From the NCBI GenBank assembly GCA_018064885.1, contig JAGHUI010000037.1, positions 43,240-107,239 of the forward strand: 64,000 bases of DNA. Reading direction: 5' to 3'. Made by a program: the position numbers and the translations under genes. Origin of the DNA: Candidatus Minthosoma equi (lineage in GTDB: Bacteria; Bacteroidota; Bacteroidia; Bacteroidales; Bacteroidaceae). Positions 15,457 to 24,763 of the stretch are shown here, one piece after another. Position 1 is the stretch's first letter; each line of letters opens with the position of its first letter. The notes beneath the pieces are model-generated. The model had not been told where the DNA came from and made no database searches. It worked only from the letters and a program-made list of their open reading frames with translations.

Positions 15457-16236
15457 TTATGCGTTTTTCAGTTTCGCCATAATGAACTGAGGAATCTTCC
15501 ACATCATTTTCTCTATTTTTGTTAATGTTGCAAAATGGAAGCCATATCCACTATAAACCCTAATATCCTCATTCCACATCTTTTTACGCTTTGAACTGTC
15601 GGTGCTCATTCCTCCCATGCGCATACGTGTCGTGAACCTATTCTTCATATAATGAACTTTTATATCAGGAGAGAGTAAGTATCTAACTAACAAATCACTA
15701 TCGGCAGCTATTTTGTAGGTTTCGTCATACAAACCATTTCTCATCATAAAATCTTTTTTTATGTAACAGGTTGGATGCAAAGGCAACCAGCCATGACGAA
15801 CTTTCCATCTAGAATATTCTCCTCCTATCCATCTACGTACAGACTTTGTAATATCTTTTTCAGCAACAAATATACCGTCCGCATAAACAAAATCCGCTCC
15901 GGTACGCTCAAACTCATGCACATAGTCGCTAACAACTTTATCGTCAAACATAAAATCATCAGAATGGCACAACCCGATCACTTCGCCTGTAGCCATCCTG
16001 ATGCCCTTGTTGATAGCCTCATACATACCCTTGTCCGGCTCCGAGATGTACTTCACCGTCACGTTCTGTGGTGCATCCTTAATCGTTGCCTCAATCACCA
16101 CCTGGCTTCCATCCTTCGAAGCCCCATCCACGATGATATACTCTATATCGCTATAATCCTGTGCAAACACCGAGCGGATAGCCCCCTCAATCGTCGCAGC
16201 TCTGTTATAACACGATGTAATAATTGACACTTTCAT
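15457..16236 (-). CDS. Family 2 glycosyltransferase
   Basis: A 259-residue GT-A enzyme. MKVSIITSCYNRAATIEGAI is the canonical N-terminus, followed by YIIVDGASKDGS, PDKGMYEAINKGIRMATGEV and the metal-binding HSDD near residue 92, with ADSDLLVRYL further on. WcaA/WcaE-like members add one sugar to a lipid-linked repeat unit on the inner face of the membrane. It is cotranscribed with the acetyltransferase gene and the nucleotidyltransferase. The sugar specificity cannot be told. Confidence 0.9.
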   Translation of the reverse strand: MKVSIITSCYNRAATIEGAIRSVFAQDYSDIEYIIVDGASKDGSQVVIEATIKDAPQNVTVKYISEPDKGMYEAINKGIRMATGEVIGLCHSDDFMFDDKVVSDYVHEFERTGADFVYADGIFVAEKDITKSVRRWIGGEYSRWKVRHGWLPLHPTCYIKKDFMMRNGLYDETYKIAADSDLLVRYLLSPDIKVHYMKNRFTTRMRMGGMSTDSSKRKKMWNEDIRVYSGYGFHFATLTKIEKMMWKIPQFIMAKLKNA

Positions 16237-16257
16237 ATATTGCTTTAATTTATAGTC

Positions 16258-16304
16258 AATTAAAAGTCCTCCCTAAGCAGGGAGGATTTAGGAGGGTCCT
16301 ATTT
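16258..16304. repeat. Short palindromic repeat between two capsule genes
   Basis: AAGTCCTCCCTAAGCAGGGA, GGATTT and AGGAGGGTCC form interleaved CCTCCC/GGGAGG hairpins of the kind scattered between Bacteroidales genes. It overlaps the last codons of the acetyltransferase gene and may stabilise or attenuate the operon mRNA. Confidence 0.55.
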
Positions 16305-16845
16305 TTCTTTCTCTAATCTCCTTTGCCGGATTCCCCTGACACACCTTCCATGCCTCAAGGTCTTTTGTAGCCACCGAACCAACGGTCAGTATAGCACCCT
16401 CATGCACCGTCACTCCCGGGCACACCACCGTCTTAGCACCCACCCAAGCTCCATCTTCCACCACAATCGGAGCATTGCGGTAAGGCATAGTCGGGGCGGT
16501 ATAGTCATGATTACCCGTCAGCAGCAGAGCCCCCTGACTGATGCACACGTTGTTGCCCAAGGTCACACGGTCAAGATTGTCTATCCAGCAACCTTCACCC
16601 AACCAGCAGTTGTCACCCACGGTCAGATACCAAGGACCCTTGATGATCACGTTATTCTTAATCACCAAGCCCTTGCCTATCTTTGCTCCAAACCTACGGA
16701 GCAACCATATCTTGATGCCCATCATCGGGTTCCATGATGCACGCACTATCAGTGCGTTCACCATATACCATAGCATTATCTTCACCTTGCCAGCGCCCTT
16801 GTCAAAATCCGAACCGTCAAAGTCGCCTAATCTTACTTTACTCAT
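16288..16845 (-). CDS. WcaF-like sugar O-acetyltransferase
   Basis: A 185-residue left-handed beta-helix acyltransferase. The C-terminal two thirds are hexapeptide repeats (KIGKGLVIKNNVIIKG, VTLGNNVCISQGALLL, GNHDY, WVGAKTVVCPGVTVHEGAI, GSVATKDL, QGNPAKEI), ending with the usual GNPA motif. The layout matches putative colanic acid WcaF-type acetyltransferases, which transfer acetyl from acetyl-CoA to a sugar hydroxyl. Its ATG overlaps the SGNH hydrolase stop (ATGA). Both enzymes may tune acetylation of the polymer, one adding and one removing. Confidence 0.9.
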   Translation of the reverse strand: MSKVRLGDFDGSDFDKGAGKVKIMLWYMVNALIVRASWNPMMGIKIWLLRRFGAKIGKGLVIKNNVIIKGPWYLTVGDNCWLGEGCWIDNLDRVTLGNNVCISQGALLLTGNHDYTAPTMPYRNAPIVVEDGAWVGAKTVVCPGVTVHEGAILTVGSVATKDLEAWKVCQGNPAKEIRERKIGPS

Positions 16846-17772
16846 ATCCTTATGTATTTTGACATCAATTCCGCTTGGAACCGTTGTCCTTGTTCATTAG
16901 TGTGAATACCATCACGATACATTTCCATCTCGATGCCCTCTTTCAGTTCAAGCACCAAAGGCACATCGTTTGCCTCACACCATTCTATAATTTCTTTTCC
17001 TTGTTCATTATATTCGCTTGCAGCAACTTCCTTCTTATCTGGATGAAGAATCACCACAAACGGAATGTTACAACTATCTGCTATTTCTTTCAACCGCGCG
17101 AAACCAGGATTAAACACCTTACCGCCTTTCATGATGTCAGTACCATCAATCGATTTCACTACTGCAGCATCTGGATCATCACTTCCTTTCGAAGCAAACC
17201 ACCTCCCTACGGTTCTTGGCCATACATACCTACACATCAGCTCTGCCCATGCGCTCCAATACTGCTTATTTGGGTAACTTTCATGCTTACCAACTACAGG
17301 TTGAAAATCCATAATGTCGTGAGCATCATGGCTACTAACCAACAGTACCATTGCCTTAGCTCCAAACATACCATAATGTTTCAGATATGCAGCACAATTA
17401 TCAGGCCCCCAACTTCCTGCAGAAATATTCAACATTTGACAATCAGGGCGTAACCTGTTGAATATATATGAGGACGTACTGTCTTGATCTGTCTGTACGC
17501 CACCGTATAGAACCGAATCACCCAATCCCAGAACAATCTTCTTGGTCGTATCAGGTTCTTCACTTCTCTGTTGGTAAGAGTTCCAATGGTAGTGATTACC
17601 AAACCTATAGCCATCCTGATTAGGACAAGCCATATACTCCCATTCACTACTTTCTTGATACAAAGGGGCATTTGCAAATCCCCACACTTCACGGAGAGTT
17701 ATTTCTCCCACAGCGAGGATGGTAAAAATTACCCCCCCGAATGACTAATCGTCTGATATTCAATCTATTCAT
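16842..17772 (-). pseudogene. SGNH/GDSL hydrolase with start out of frame at a G7 tract
   Basis: The open frame to 17711 has the SGNH signatures: VLGLGDSVLYGG (catalytic Ser block), a middle SSHDAHD block, and DGIHTNEQGQRF (catalytic Asp-His block). Just upstream, ATG 17772 lies six bases after the previous gene and encodes MNRLNIRRLVIRG, and the hydrolase frame continues VIFTILAVGEITLREVWGF. The two are joined by a run of seven G (plus-strand C7 at 17732-17738); six G would give one continuous protein with an N-terminal membrane anchor. As sequenced the anchor is out of frame, so the gene is either phase-variable, in the off or cytoplasmic state, or mutated. A shorter product from an internal start at 17711 remains possible. 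Confidence 0.7.
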
Positions 17773-17778
17773 TTGCTT

Positions 17779-18861
17779 TTAATTATTCACCACCGCATCA
17801 AACACCCTTTCCATGGCATCGATGTAGTTCCGTTCTGTAAACTCATTTCTCACTCTCACGAAGTTCTTCTTGCAAACCTCAGCCAGCGACTCCCTGTCGG
17901 CATACATCCGCTCCAGATAGTCCGCCACGGCTGTCGTGTCGATCTCCGTCTTCTTGCATACGAATCCATTCTCCGCAGTCGCAATATCCGCTATTCCGGC
18001 ATGATCCGTTGTGACAATAGCCATACCGTTGCCCATCGCCTCCAGAATAGAAATCGGCTGACCCTCATTAGGATAGGTCGTCAACAGCGAGAACACCTGA
18101 CACTTCCTCAGCAACTCCGACTTTGCCTCTCCGTATGTCGGACCATGCAGAGTCACAATCCGCTCCAAGGCATTCTCCTTCACATACCCACGGAAGAAAT
18201 CCTCCTCCTTCTGTTCAAAGAACTTACCTGCAAAGTGGAACTCAAACTTATCGTCCAAGCCCCTCTCATGCAGCAAACTAGCCACCTCTAATAACTCCGG
18301 ATACCCCTTCGAGGCAATGAAGTTGCTCAGATACAGCACATGCAGCTTCTTCACCTTCTTCACCTCCACGAGCTTCTCATCAATATCCGCAGCACAGAAC
18401 TGGTCATCGATGCAGTTCTTCACCGTAAAGATCTTCTCATCAGGCACAAGTCCCTCGTAAATCCAGTGCAGCGAATCCCCCAGTACAATGGCAGCATCCA
18501 CCCTCTTCATAGCATAGATGTTCAGCTTTCGCTGAAAGGCAGAGCAGTCACTATCTATCAGAGTCCGGTAATAACCACCATGCAGATGCACAATGCACTT
18601 CTTTTTCCTTAGTGCAATCACATTCAGGAATAATAGATCTCTCCAGTTACCTCCTTTCGTCTGTGCAATGGTAAAATACACCACTGTAGCCTTCGTCGTC
18701 ATGAGTCTCCACAACGACTTCATTATTGCCTTGTTATTGGCAATGTCTATCTTTTCAAAACCAAACTTCTCATTCAACCTTGAATTATACAACGTCTCCA
18801 CAGCCTTAGACAACCCATGCACAGGAGGCGGGAACTGCGTCAAAAAAGAAATATTTCTCAT
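17779..18861 (-). CDS. Family 4 glycosyltransferase
   Basis: A GT-B enzyme of 360 residues when started at MRNISFLTQFPPPVHGLSKA (ATG 18861). An in-frame extension to 18945 has no family-like features. The C-terminal nucleotide-sugar domain shows KKLHVLYLSNFIASKGYPEL, FHFAGKF, VTLHGPTYGEAKSELL and the E-x7-E region PNEGQPISILEAMGNGMAIV. It transfers a sugar from an NDP donor to the growing repeat unit with retention. The next gene (SGNH) begins six bases after its stop if the G7 tract is ignored. Confidence in family is high, in sugar none. Confidence 0.9.
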   Translation of the reverse strand: MRNISFLTQFPPPVHGLSKAVETLYNSRLNEKFGFEKIDIANNKAIMKSLWRLMTTKATVVYFTIAQTKGGNWRDLLFLNVIALRKKKCIVHLHGGYYRTLIDSDCSAFQRKLNIYAMKRVDAAIVLGDSLHWIYEGLVPDEKIFTVKNCIDDQFCAADIDEKLVEVKKVKKLHVLYLSNFIASKGYPELLEVASLLHERGLDDKFEFHFAGKFFEQKEEDFFRGYVKENALERIVTLHGPTYGEAKSELLRKCQVFSLLTTYPNEGQPISILEAMGNGMAIVTTDHAGIADIATAENGFVCKKTEIDTTAVADYLERMYADRESLAEVCKKNFVRVRNEFTERNYIDAMERVFDAVVNN

Positions 18862-19031
18862 AAAACACCAATAAATTCGACTCTTCGCTAGATAATCAAG
18901 ATTGTACTTAACATTCTCACAGCACTTGTTAGGCACTCGGAACAACCTCGTATCAAGATATGCAAGAGCCCTTTCTGTGCCTTTTACAAAGTCATTTTAA
19001 GGCTTGTATGTCATTCTTTAACAAATTATTG
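18862..19031. other. Spacer with open reading frame of unknown origin
   Basis: On the minus strand, from about 18990, an open frame runs NDFVKGTERALAYLDTRLF through KCCENVKYNL into the GT4 start. It may be the degenerate end of a lost capsule gene or simply leader sequence. No promoter box was seen. Confidence 0.25.
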
Positions 19032-19835
19032 TTATTTCCAATATGCTATATAGTGATGGTGAGTTATTCGTTTTTCTTTAGGGGGAAGCTGCATGTAAGC
19101 ACCATACACTCTTGAAAGATAATCGTCATATCCAATAGGAACTGGCATTTTCAGCCCTTCAAAGTCTACATAAATTGCTTCCTGCCAATTTGACAATTTA
19201 TTTATTTCTCTAGAACCATACGCCCAAACAACGTCAGAGCACAATGAAGAATTTATATTTCTATATTTTAACGCATTTTTCTCCATCATTTGAACCAACA
19301 TTGAAAAGGAAATTGGGTATAGTAATATTTGGGCGATGAATAAGCAGATATTCTTTAATAATCCCCTTCTTCTTTTTAATGGGAGTCGTTTTAATGTTAT
19401 TAGTTTATGAAGAATGGTAAAGCGATCAAACATTTTCTTCTGCAAAGAACTATCTTCTGGGACCTTGTCAATTGGAAATAAATCTATATTTACTCCCATT
19501 GTATACATTTCCTTTATTTCCTCTTCGAAAACTGTATGTGTATTGTCAATTTTTGCATAAGGATATGGGAATCGCATGTCAAGATTGTGAGCATGCACTT
19601 TATAAGCACTACTCGCTTGATTATTGTATGATTCTACAAACCGGTCATAATCATCTCTTAGCATAGCGATATCTATATCATCATCCCAAGGAATGAACCC
19701 TTTATGTCTAATGGCACCTATGGCTGATCCATAAGCCAAAAAGTATTTAATACCTTGAGCCTTGCAAAAAATATCTACATTTTTTAAAATTTCTAATTGA
19801 ATTGCTTTTAACTCGTTGTCTTCAATTTTTTTCAT
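19032..19835 (-). CDS. LicD family phosphotransferase
   Basis: A 267-residue LicD protein: KYFLAYGSAIGAIRHKGFIP then WDDDIDIAMLRDDYDRF in the first 60 residues is the family's nucleotidyltransferase-fold core with the DDDxD metal site. LicD enzymes move phosphocholine, or a polyol phosphate, from a CDP carrier onto a sugar of a surface glycan. LicC-like, LicA-like and IspD/TarI-like genes follow the same strand just upstream, so donor synthesis and transfer are encoded together. A weakly hydrophobic stretch near 165-185 may contact the membrane. Confidence 0.9.
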   Translation of the reverse strand: MKKIEDNELKAIQLEILKNVDIFCKAQGIKYFLAYGSAIGAIRHKGFIPWDDDIDIAMLRDDYDRFVESYNNQASSAYKVHAHNLDMRFPYPYAKIDNTHTVFEEEIKEMYTMGVNIDLFPIDKVPEDSSLQKKMFDRFTILHKLITLKRLPLKRRRGLLKNICLFIAQILLYPISFSMLVQMMEKNALKYRNINSSLCSDVVWAYGSREINKLSNWQEAIYVDFEGLKMPVPIGYDDYLSRVYGAYMQLPPKEKRITHHHYIAYWK

Positions 19836-20077
19836 CGATATATCATTTGTCTTTTTTTAGTATACTTAAAATAGATTTTTGAATATTTAGCAATAAAACA
19901 GGCAAGTCCGAATAGACCGCTTTTTTCATTAATTTGTCATTTACTATACAAAAAATCATGGGCTTTTGGATGAACACCAAACAATAGATACCGCTATGCT
20001 TTTCTAAAGGCTATTGCCATCGGACATGACCTGATACAGAAACCTATGTAGGAATATTACTTTCTACATATTCTACA

Positions 20078-20800
20078 TTAGAGTTTGATTTCGCCCTTTT
20101 TCATTTTCTCTTGGAGCACAAAACCCGTAAAAAGATCAATATCCTCCTTTGTGGTTATCTTGATGTTTGTCTGGTCGCCTTTGGAGAAGTAAATAGGGAT
20201 ATTGAGGGCACTCATGAAGTTGGTGGTGTGAGCCTCCAATTTGTCAAACAAACCTTGTTCTTCACAGTCCGCATACATCTTTCTGATGTTCTTGTAGAGG
20301 AACGAATGAGGTGCTGTTATTGACATGAACGTGTCACGATCAATTACGCCATCAGCATGATCACCATCGTTAGTGCCATAGAGGAGAAACGGTTTGCATG
20401 ATGAAATGGCATTACCCTTCTCTTTGCAAACACGGATGTTGTCCTCAATTATTTCCTGACTAACAAAAGGAGCTGCTGCCCAATGTATTTGAATCACATC
20501 ATCAGGTTGTGCAATTCCTTCAAACCCTTTCACACCATTGATGATAGAATGTTCATAGTCATGACCACCTTCTACTATCTTGCTAACCTTGGTGATGCCT
20601 GCGTTTTGAGCAATTTCTGCCAACTGATCTTCAAAGCCTTTGACGCATACCAGTTCCATGCCATCAATCAGAGGACACTCTTGAAAACGTCTCATAGTGT
20701 AGGCAATAACAGGCTCACCAAGAACCTCGATGAACTGCTTTGGGATGCCGGCACCAACACGATTGCCGACACCACCAGCCATTAAAAGTACGTAATTCAT
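20078..20800 (-). CDS. IspD/TarI-type cytidylyltransferase
   Basis: A 240-residue enzyme with LMAGGVGNRVGAGIPKQFIE (CTP-binding loop with the PKQF motif), IQIHWAAAPFVSQEII in place of the usual VHDAARPFV, and ITAPHSFLYK. It makes a CDP-activated polyol (CDP-ribitol or CDP-methylerythritol). In this operon, next to LicC-, LicA- and LicD-like genes and duplicated relative to any housekeeping ispD, a CDP-polyol for glycan decoration is the better guess. LicC begins seven bases upstream. The HDAARP change is worth noting because that region shapes the substrate pocket. Confidence 0.8.
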   Translation of the reverse strand: MNYVLLMAGGVGNRVGAGIPKQFIEVLGEPVIAYTMRRFQECPLIDGMELVCVKGFEDQLAEIAQNAGITKVSKIVEGGHDYEHSIINGVKGFEGIAQPDDVIQIHWAAAPFVSQEIIEDNIRVCKEKGNAISSCKPFLLYGTNDGDHADGVIDRDTFMSITAPHSFLYKNIRKMYADCEEQGLFDKLEAHTTNFMSALNIPIYFSKGDQTNIKITTKEDIDLFTGFVLQEKMKKGEIKL

Positions 20801-20807
20801 CTTTCTG

Positions 20808-21524
20808 TTATTGATTTACGTGATGGATTTGCTGAGCCTTCAACAGGTCATCAACCGTATCTACCTCACTCCAGTTCATACCAGCAATATCCTCGCAGAA
20901 TAATTGGAAATCGTTGAACATAATCATCTGCACAAGCGAATCCTCAAAGAATTGTCCGTACATATTGTTCTTGATCATGCTATCGATTTCCTGCTTCATG
21001 AGTCGAGCAGAAACGGCATCAAGTTTAGTCATGCAGCTATACTTTGCAGAGAAATTCTCCAGTTTCTTGCTCATTACCAAAATCTGATTGTCACGAATTA
21101 CAGCATTGTAGTTTCCTGCCATAATGCATGAGCTATCTGTCAGAACGTATGGATAATCTGTTGGCTTAACAAGATAATTCTCGATGATTTCATTACCATA
21201 AACCACATCACCATGAACGATGGTTACGTTTTCTCTTTCAAGATACTGGCGTGCGAACCACAATGATGATATTGAGTTGGTAACCTCGTAGAAAGGATTG
21301 AGCACGAACTTACAGTTTTCCTCTGCCAAACCTTCTTTCACCTTATCCGCAAGATATCCTAACACAACAACAATCTCTGCGTCTTTATCATGCTTGCGGA
21401 TTGTGCGAACCATGCGTTGGAGGATTGTTGTATTCTCGTCAAGACGAAATGAAGTCTTTGGATAATTGAGAGTAAGTGGTTGAAGGTTGCTACCCTTGCC
21501 AGCAGCTAATATAATATATGTCAT
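20808..21524 (-). CDS. LicC-like CTP:phosphocholine cytidylyltransferase
   Basis: A 238-residue nucleotidyltransferase with IILAAGKGSNLQPLTLNYPK at the N-terminus (GxG and PK motifs), HGDVVYGNEII (metal-binding Asp) and a C-terminal SEVDTVDDLLKAQ. The length and the missing hexapeptide tail fit LicC or other CTP:phosphocholine/phosphoethanolamine enzymes rather than sugar pyrophosphorylases with helix tails. It follows the LicA-like kinase by 12 bases, giving the kinase-cytidylyltransferase pair of the Kennedy-like route. Substrate is inferred from context. Confidence 0.75.
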   Translation of the reverse strand: MTYIILAAGKGSNLQPLTLNYPKTSFRLDENTTILQRMVRTIRKHDKDAEIVVVLGYLADKVKEGLAEENCKFVLNPFYEVTNSISSLWFARQYLERENVTIVHGDVVYGNEIIENYLVKPTDYPYVLTDSSCIMAGNYNAVIRDNQILVMSKKLENFSAKYSCMTKLDAVSARLMKQEIDSMIKNNMYGQFFEDSLVQMIMFNDFQLFCEDIAGMNWSEVDTVDDLLKAQQIHHVNQ

Positions 21525-21536
21525 AATGCATCCTCC

Positions 21537-22457
21537 TTATTTTTCGTTATACATTTCAAGAGCGAGCTTGCTGAAATCACGAGCGTATGTGTACCACCAT
21601 GTCTTATGTATGCCTACCTTCTGCCCTTTTGACTCCTTCAGCATTGTCCAATGCATATAGAACCAACCTGTGATGGCAATGTATGCATAGAAGTGGCGCT
21701 TCTGCTTGAGAGTAGGCTTGTGACGATAGTAAGTAAACAGGATGCGGTCAATGTCTTCAATGGTATGCTCACCACCGCACACATAACTACCGATATCGAA
21801 ACCAGGGTCACCAAAACCACCATACTCCCAATCAATAAGGTAAATTTCCTCATCGTTGATCAGGAAATTTACGTCGCGTGCATCACCATGGATATTGCAA
21901 AGCTTAATACCATCAGTCTTTGCCAATTCATGGAGTTTATATACTCTGTCACGAACTGCTTCAAATTCTTCAAAGTGACCATACTTATCAGGATCTATTT
22001 GATCCTTGATACCCTCTGCCTTCTGAATTACATCAAAGTTCCAGCGTACAGTGCAAGGAGCCTCATGGAGTCTGCGGAAAAGCATGACGGCACGCACCAT
22101 ATCGTTAAGATTGTGATAGTCAAAATCACGATGTTCAACAAAGCGTCCGATACGCCAACCTTCATCTACATCCATAGCAACAAGAGTAGTATCAATGCCA
22201 ATATCTGACACAACTTTCTGCATGATGGTCTCACGTCCTCTCTCCACGAGAACATCAGACCCGAGACCTGGATGTCGATAAATATACTTGCCTCCCTTCA
22301 ACTTGAAGGACAGCACTATGTTTGTCATTCCTGCCTGAACAGGAACAAGTTCTTCGATGTCCTCAACATCACAAGAAAATACTCGGATTATATTACTATA
22401 TACAATCTTTCGCATTTCATCGGTGAAGACGCCACCTGTTGTTTGGATACTGTTCAT
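21537..22457 (-). CDS. LicA-like choline/ethanolamine kinase (APH fold)
   Basis: A 306-residue kinase of the aminoglycoside/choline-kinase fold. LCNIHGDARDVNFLINDEEI is the catalytic loop (HGDxxxxN; the choline kinase loop is HNDxxxxN) and YLIDWEYGGFGDPGFDIGSY carries the metal-binding IDWE motif as in LicA. It would phosphorylate choline or a similar amino alcohol with ATP before the LicC-like enzyme activates it. No LicB-type choline permease is present in the window. Confidence 0.8.
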   Translation of the reverse strand: MNSIQTTGGVFTDEMRKIVYSNIIRVFSCDVEDIEELVPVQAGMTNIVLSFKLKGGKYIYRHPGLGSDVLVERGRETIMQKVVSDIGIDTTLVAMDVDEGWRIGRFVEHRDFDYHNLNDMVRAVMLFRRLHEAPCTVRWNFDVIQKAEGIKDQIDPDKYGHFEEFEAVRDRVYKLHELAKTDGIKLCNIHGDARDVNFLINDEEIYLIDWEYGGFGDPGFDIGSYVCGGEHTIEDIDRILFTYYRHKPTLKQKRHFYAYIAITGWFYMHWTMLKESKGQKVGIHKTWWYTYARDFSKLALEMYNEK

Positions 22458-22614
22458 ATATTTACTGTGACTTTATTCTGTAATTTAATATAGACCTTCA
22501 GTGATATGGAAATGATTTACAACAGTAAAGACGAGGAAATTGTCCATTCTATACACACTTATAATCTATTTGATAATTTTCATTTCCTTTGTCAATAAAG
22601 ATAATAATCAATAA

Positions 22615-23742
22615 TTAAAATTCTAAAATAGTTGATGTATAAGGATAAGTACTGTTTGAGCCATTTACAACAACATCCCAAAACCACAAAAAAACTAAAA
22701 ACACATTAAATACCATCTGCAATTGTTTAACAGATGTATTTTTCAGGTTTTGTGTCATCATTGGTATGATAATTGGGAATAAGGTTAAAAAATAGTAACT
22801 ACTTCTAAAAGCCCACGCACTTACCAATGATGAAAACATCAATATGAATGAAATGTAAGCAATTATTTTCGTATAATTTCCAAATTTTTCTTCCAAATGA
22901 CTTTTTTTTGCAAACAACACAACGAAAAGAAAAAGAATTAAAGAACTTAACACGTTTGTCTTTGAAAAATTTGTTTCATCAGAATCTACGTATGCATTAA
23001 AATGATCTGAAAAAATACCAACACGAATTAAAACTCCAAGAATAATATCATATAATACGACAAATAGAGGTGCAAGAATATAAACAAACTGCGTAAAATT
23101 CGTTCTACTTTTAATTTTATTTTTTTTCTTTTTTTTCTTTTTTCTCGTATAATTTAGATATAAATATATAAATATCGGTATAGCAAAAATAACGGCCGAA
23201 TGGTGACAGAAATAAGCCAACACCATAAATATAATACACCATAAAAGTTTATGTTTGTATAAAAAACACCACGACAACATACATACGGACATCGCCATTG
23301 ATTGACGCATCAAATTTAGTGATGGATTATAAAACAGCAATAAATATATAAAAACTCCAAAAGATAAAGAGATTTTTTCTCTCAACAAATAAATGGACAA
23401 AAAAGCAAAAGTTAACGTCCAGTATGCAACCAAAAATAATCCTGCATTTAATGTTTTATTATATAAATTGCCCAGATATATACATAAAGTAAATACTGGT
23501 TCCCATTCTGATGCTCCCATGATAAATCCTAGCTCACCATAATGCACAATCATATTAAAACAAGGAACACCATAAAATTCCGTATCAGTTCCAACGGAAA
23601 TATCTCTACAGCCAGCCAAAATAGATAATGGCAATGCTGCAATCAATAACATTACGAATTGAAAAAAGGACTTTTGTCTTTTTCTTTCAATAATGTGGAC
23701 AAACAAAAGAGTTATACAAAAAAAAATTAAGTAGATAATCAT
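22615..23742 (-). CDS. EpsG/Wzy-type polysaccharide polymerase
   Basis: A 375-residue integral membrane protein with about ten hydrophobic segments and the EpsG-family opening MIIYLIFFCITLLFVHI and then DISVGTDTEFYG, where DxxxGTDT is a family hallmark. It should polymerise flippase-delivered repeat units at the periplasmic face. One cytoplasmic loop contains RKKKKKKKNKIKSR, encoded by A-tracts of eight, eight and six (23110-23145), a slippage-prone stretch. Composition is distinctly AT-rich, as usual for polymerases. Confidence 0.8.
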   Translation of the reverse strand: MIIYLIFFCITLLFVHIIERKRQKSFFQFVMLLIAALPLSILAGCRDISVGTDTEFYGVPCFNMIVHYGELGFIMGASEWEPVFTLCIYLGNLYNKTLNAGLFLVAYWTLTFAFLSIYLLREKISLSFGVFIYLLLFYNPSLNLMRQSMAMSVCMLSWCFLYKHKLLWCIIFMVLAYFCHHSAVIFAIPIFIYLYLNYTRKKKKKKKNKIKSRTNFTQFVYILAPLFVVLYDIILGVLIRVGIFSDHFNAYVDSDETNFSKTNVLSSLILFLFVVLFAKKSHLEEKFGNYTKIIAYISFILMFSSLVSAWAFRSSYYFLTLFPIIIPMMTQNLKNTSVKQLQMVFNVFLVFLWFWDVVVNGSNSTYPYTSTILEF

Positions 23743-23758
23743 TATTCTACTATATTGA

Positions 23759-24682
23759 TTATTTAAACAGATTCACCGTACATCTACTTAACGTTCTAAA
23801 AGTAAAAACGGTTGGACAAGTTCTTAATGCTGACGGTATAATCCTCACAAAGTCTGCAAATGAATGCTGTGACGTATAACGAAGCATCGTGTTATAATAA
23901 GTTTTGTATATGCCTTTTTCATTTGCATTAATATCTAGTGTTTTATTTGCATATAATTTAAAATCAAGCAAATTCTTAGCAAAAGCATATAAATATTCTT
24001 TATTAGTTGTTGAATGACTTGCAGAATCGGACAACACACGATAATGGGCAGTAATTCTGTTCAAATAATGCAATTTACCTTTGGTGCTAAGATATAGCCA
24101 TGTTGATAAGTCTCCAAACATTAATTTCGTTCCAAAATTATTTACAAACTGGTCATACCCATCAAACATTTTAAATCTGAAAATCACGGTAGGAGTACAA
24201 GCACAATTGCCATGAACCAATTGTTGGGCAACATTTCCTTCTAATGGAGTTAATTTATTACAAATTATACCTTGATCATCTTTATCAACGCATGAATAAT
24301 CAGAATAAATCATTACACAATCTGTGTTATGTTCCAAATAATCAATCTGCATCTGCAATTTATTTTCATCACACCAATAATCATCACCCTCACACAGTGC
24401 TATATATTTACCCGTACATTCCGGATAAACATATGGCACTAGAATTCCTTTACCTTGTTTGTATTTATTTTCTTTTTGAAATATTGGTTTCCATAAAAAT
24501 TGTGGATATTTCTCAATATATTCTCTAATTATGTCCTGAGTCTTATCGGTAGAAGCATCATCATGTATTACAATTTCTATTGGAAATTTTGTTTTTTGCA
24601 TGACAAATCCATCTAAACATTGTCTAATATATTTTGCCTGATTATATGTAATGCAGGCTATACTTACTAAAGGTTTTTCCAT
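23759..24682 (-). CDS. Family 2 glycosyltransferase
   Basis: A 307-residue GT-A enzyme when started at MEKPLVSIACITYNQAKYIR (ATG 24682). An upstream in-frame extension (MDILLHRWTWN...) does not belong to the family. It shows IEIVIHDDASTDKTQDIIRE, ALCEGDDYW (the DxD-type site near residue 95) and a C-terminal helical part. The layout is that of capsule glycosyltransferases using NDP-sugars at the inner membrane. It lies between the polymerase and the epimerase genes on one transcript. Confidence 0.9.
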   Translation of the reverse strand: MEKPLVSIACITYNQAKYIRQCLDGFVMQKTKFPIEIVIHDDASTDKTQDIIREYIEKYPQFLWKPIFQKENKYKQGKGILVPYVYPECTGKYIALCEGDDYWCDENKLQMQIDYLEHNTDCVMIYSDYSCVDKDDQGIICNKLTPLEGNVAQQLVHGNCACTPTVIFRFKMFDGYDQFVNNFGTKLMFGDLSTWLYLSTKGKLHYLNRITAHYRVLSDSASHSTTNKEYLYAFAKNLLDFKLYANKTLDINANEKGIYKTYYNTMLRYTSQHSFADFVRIIPSALRTCPTVFTFRTLSRCTVNLFK

Positions 24683-24763
24683 AATTATGATAATATTTGA
24701 ACCTACTGGTGGTATTGAACCACAACAATTCCATGTCCACCTGTGCAGTAGGATATCCATTGT

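Noticed and set aside
24682..24760. N-terminal extension MDILLHRWTWN of the GT2 gene
   Set aside because: Family similarity begins at MEKPLVSIACITYN; the extension is spacer sequence.
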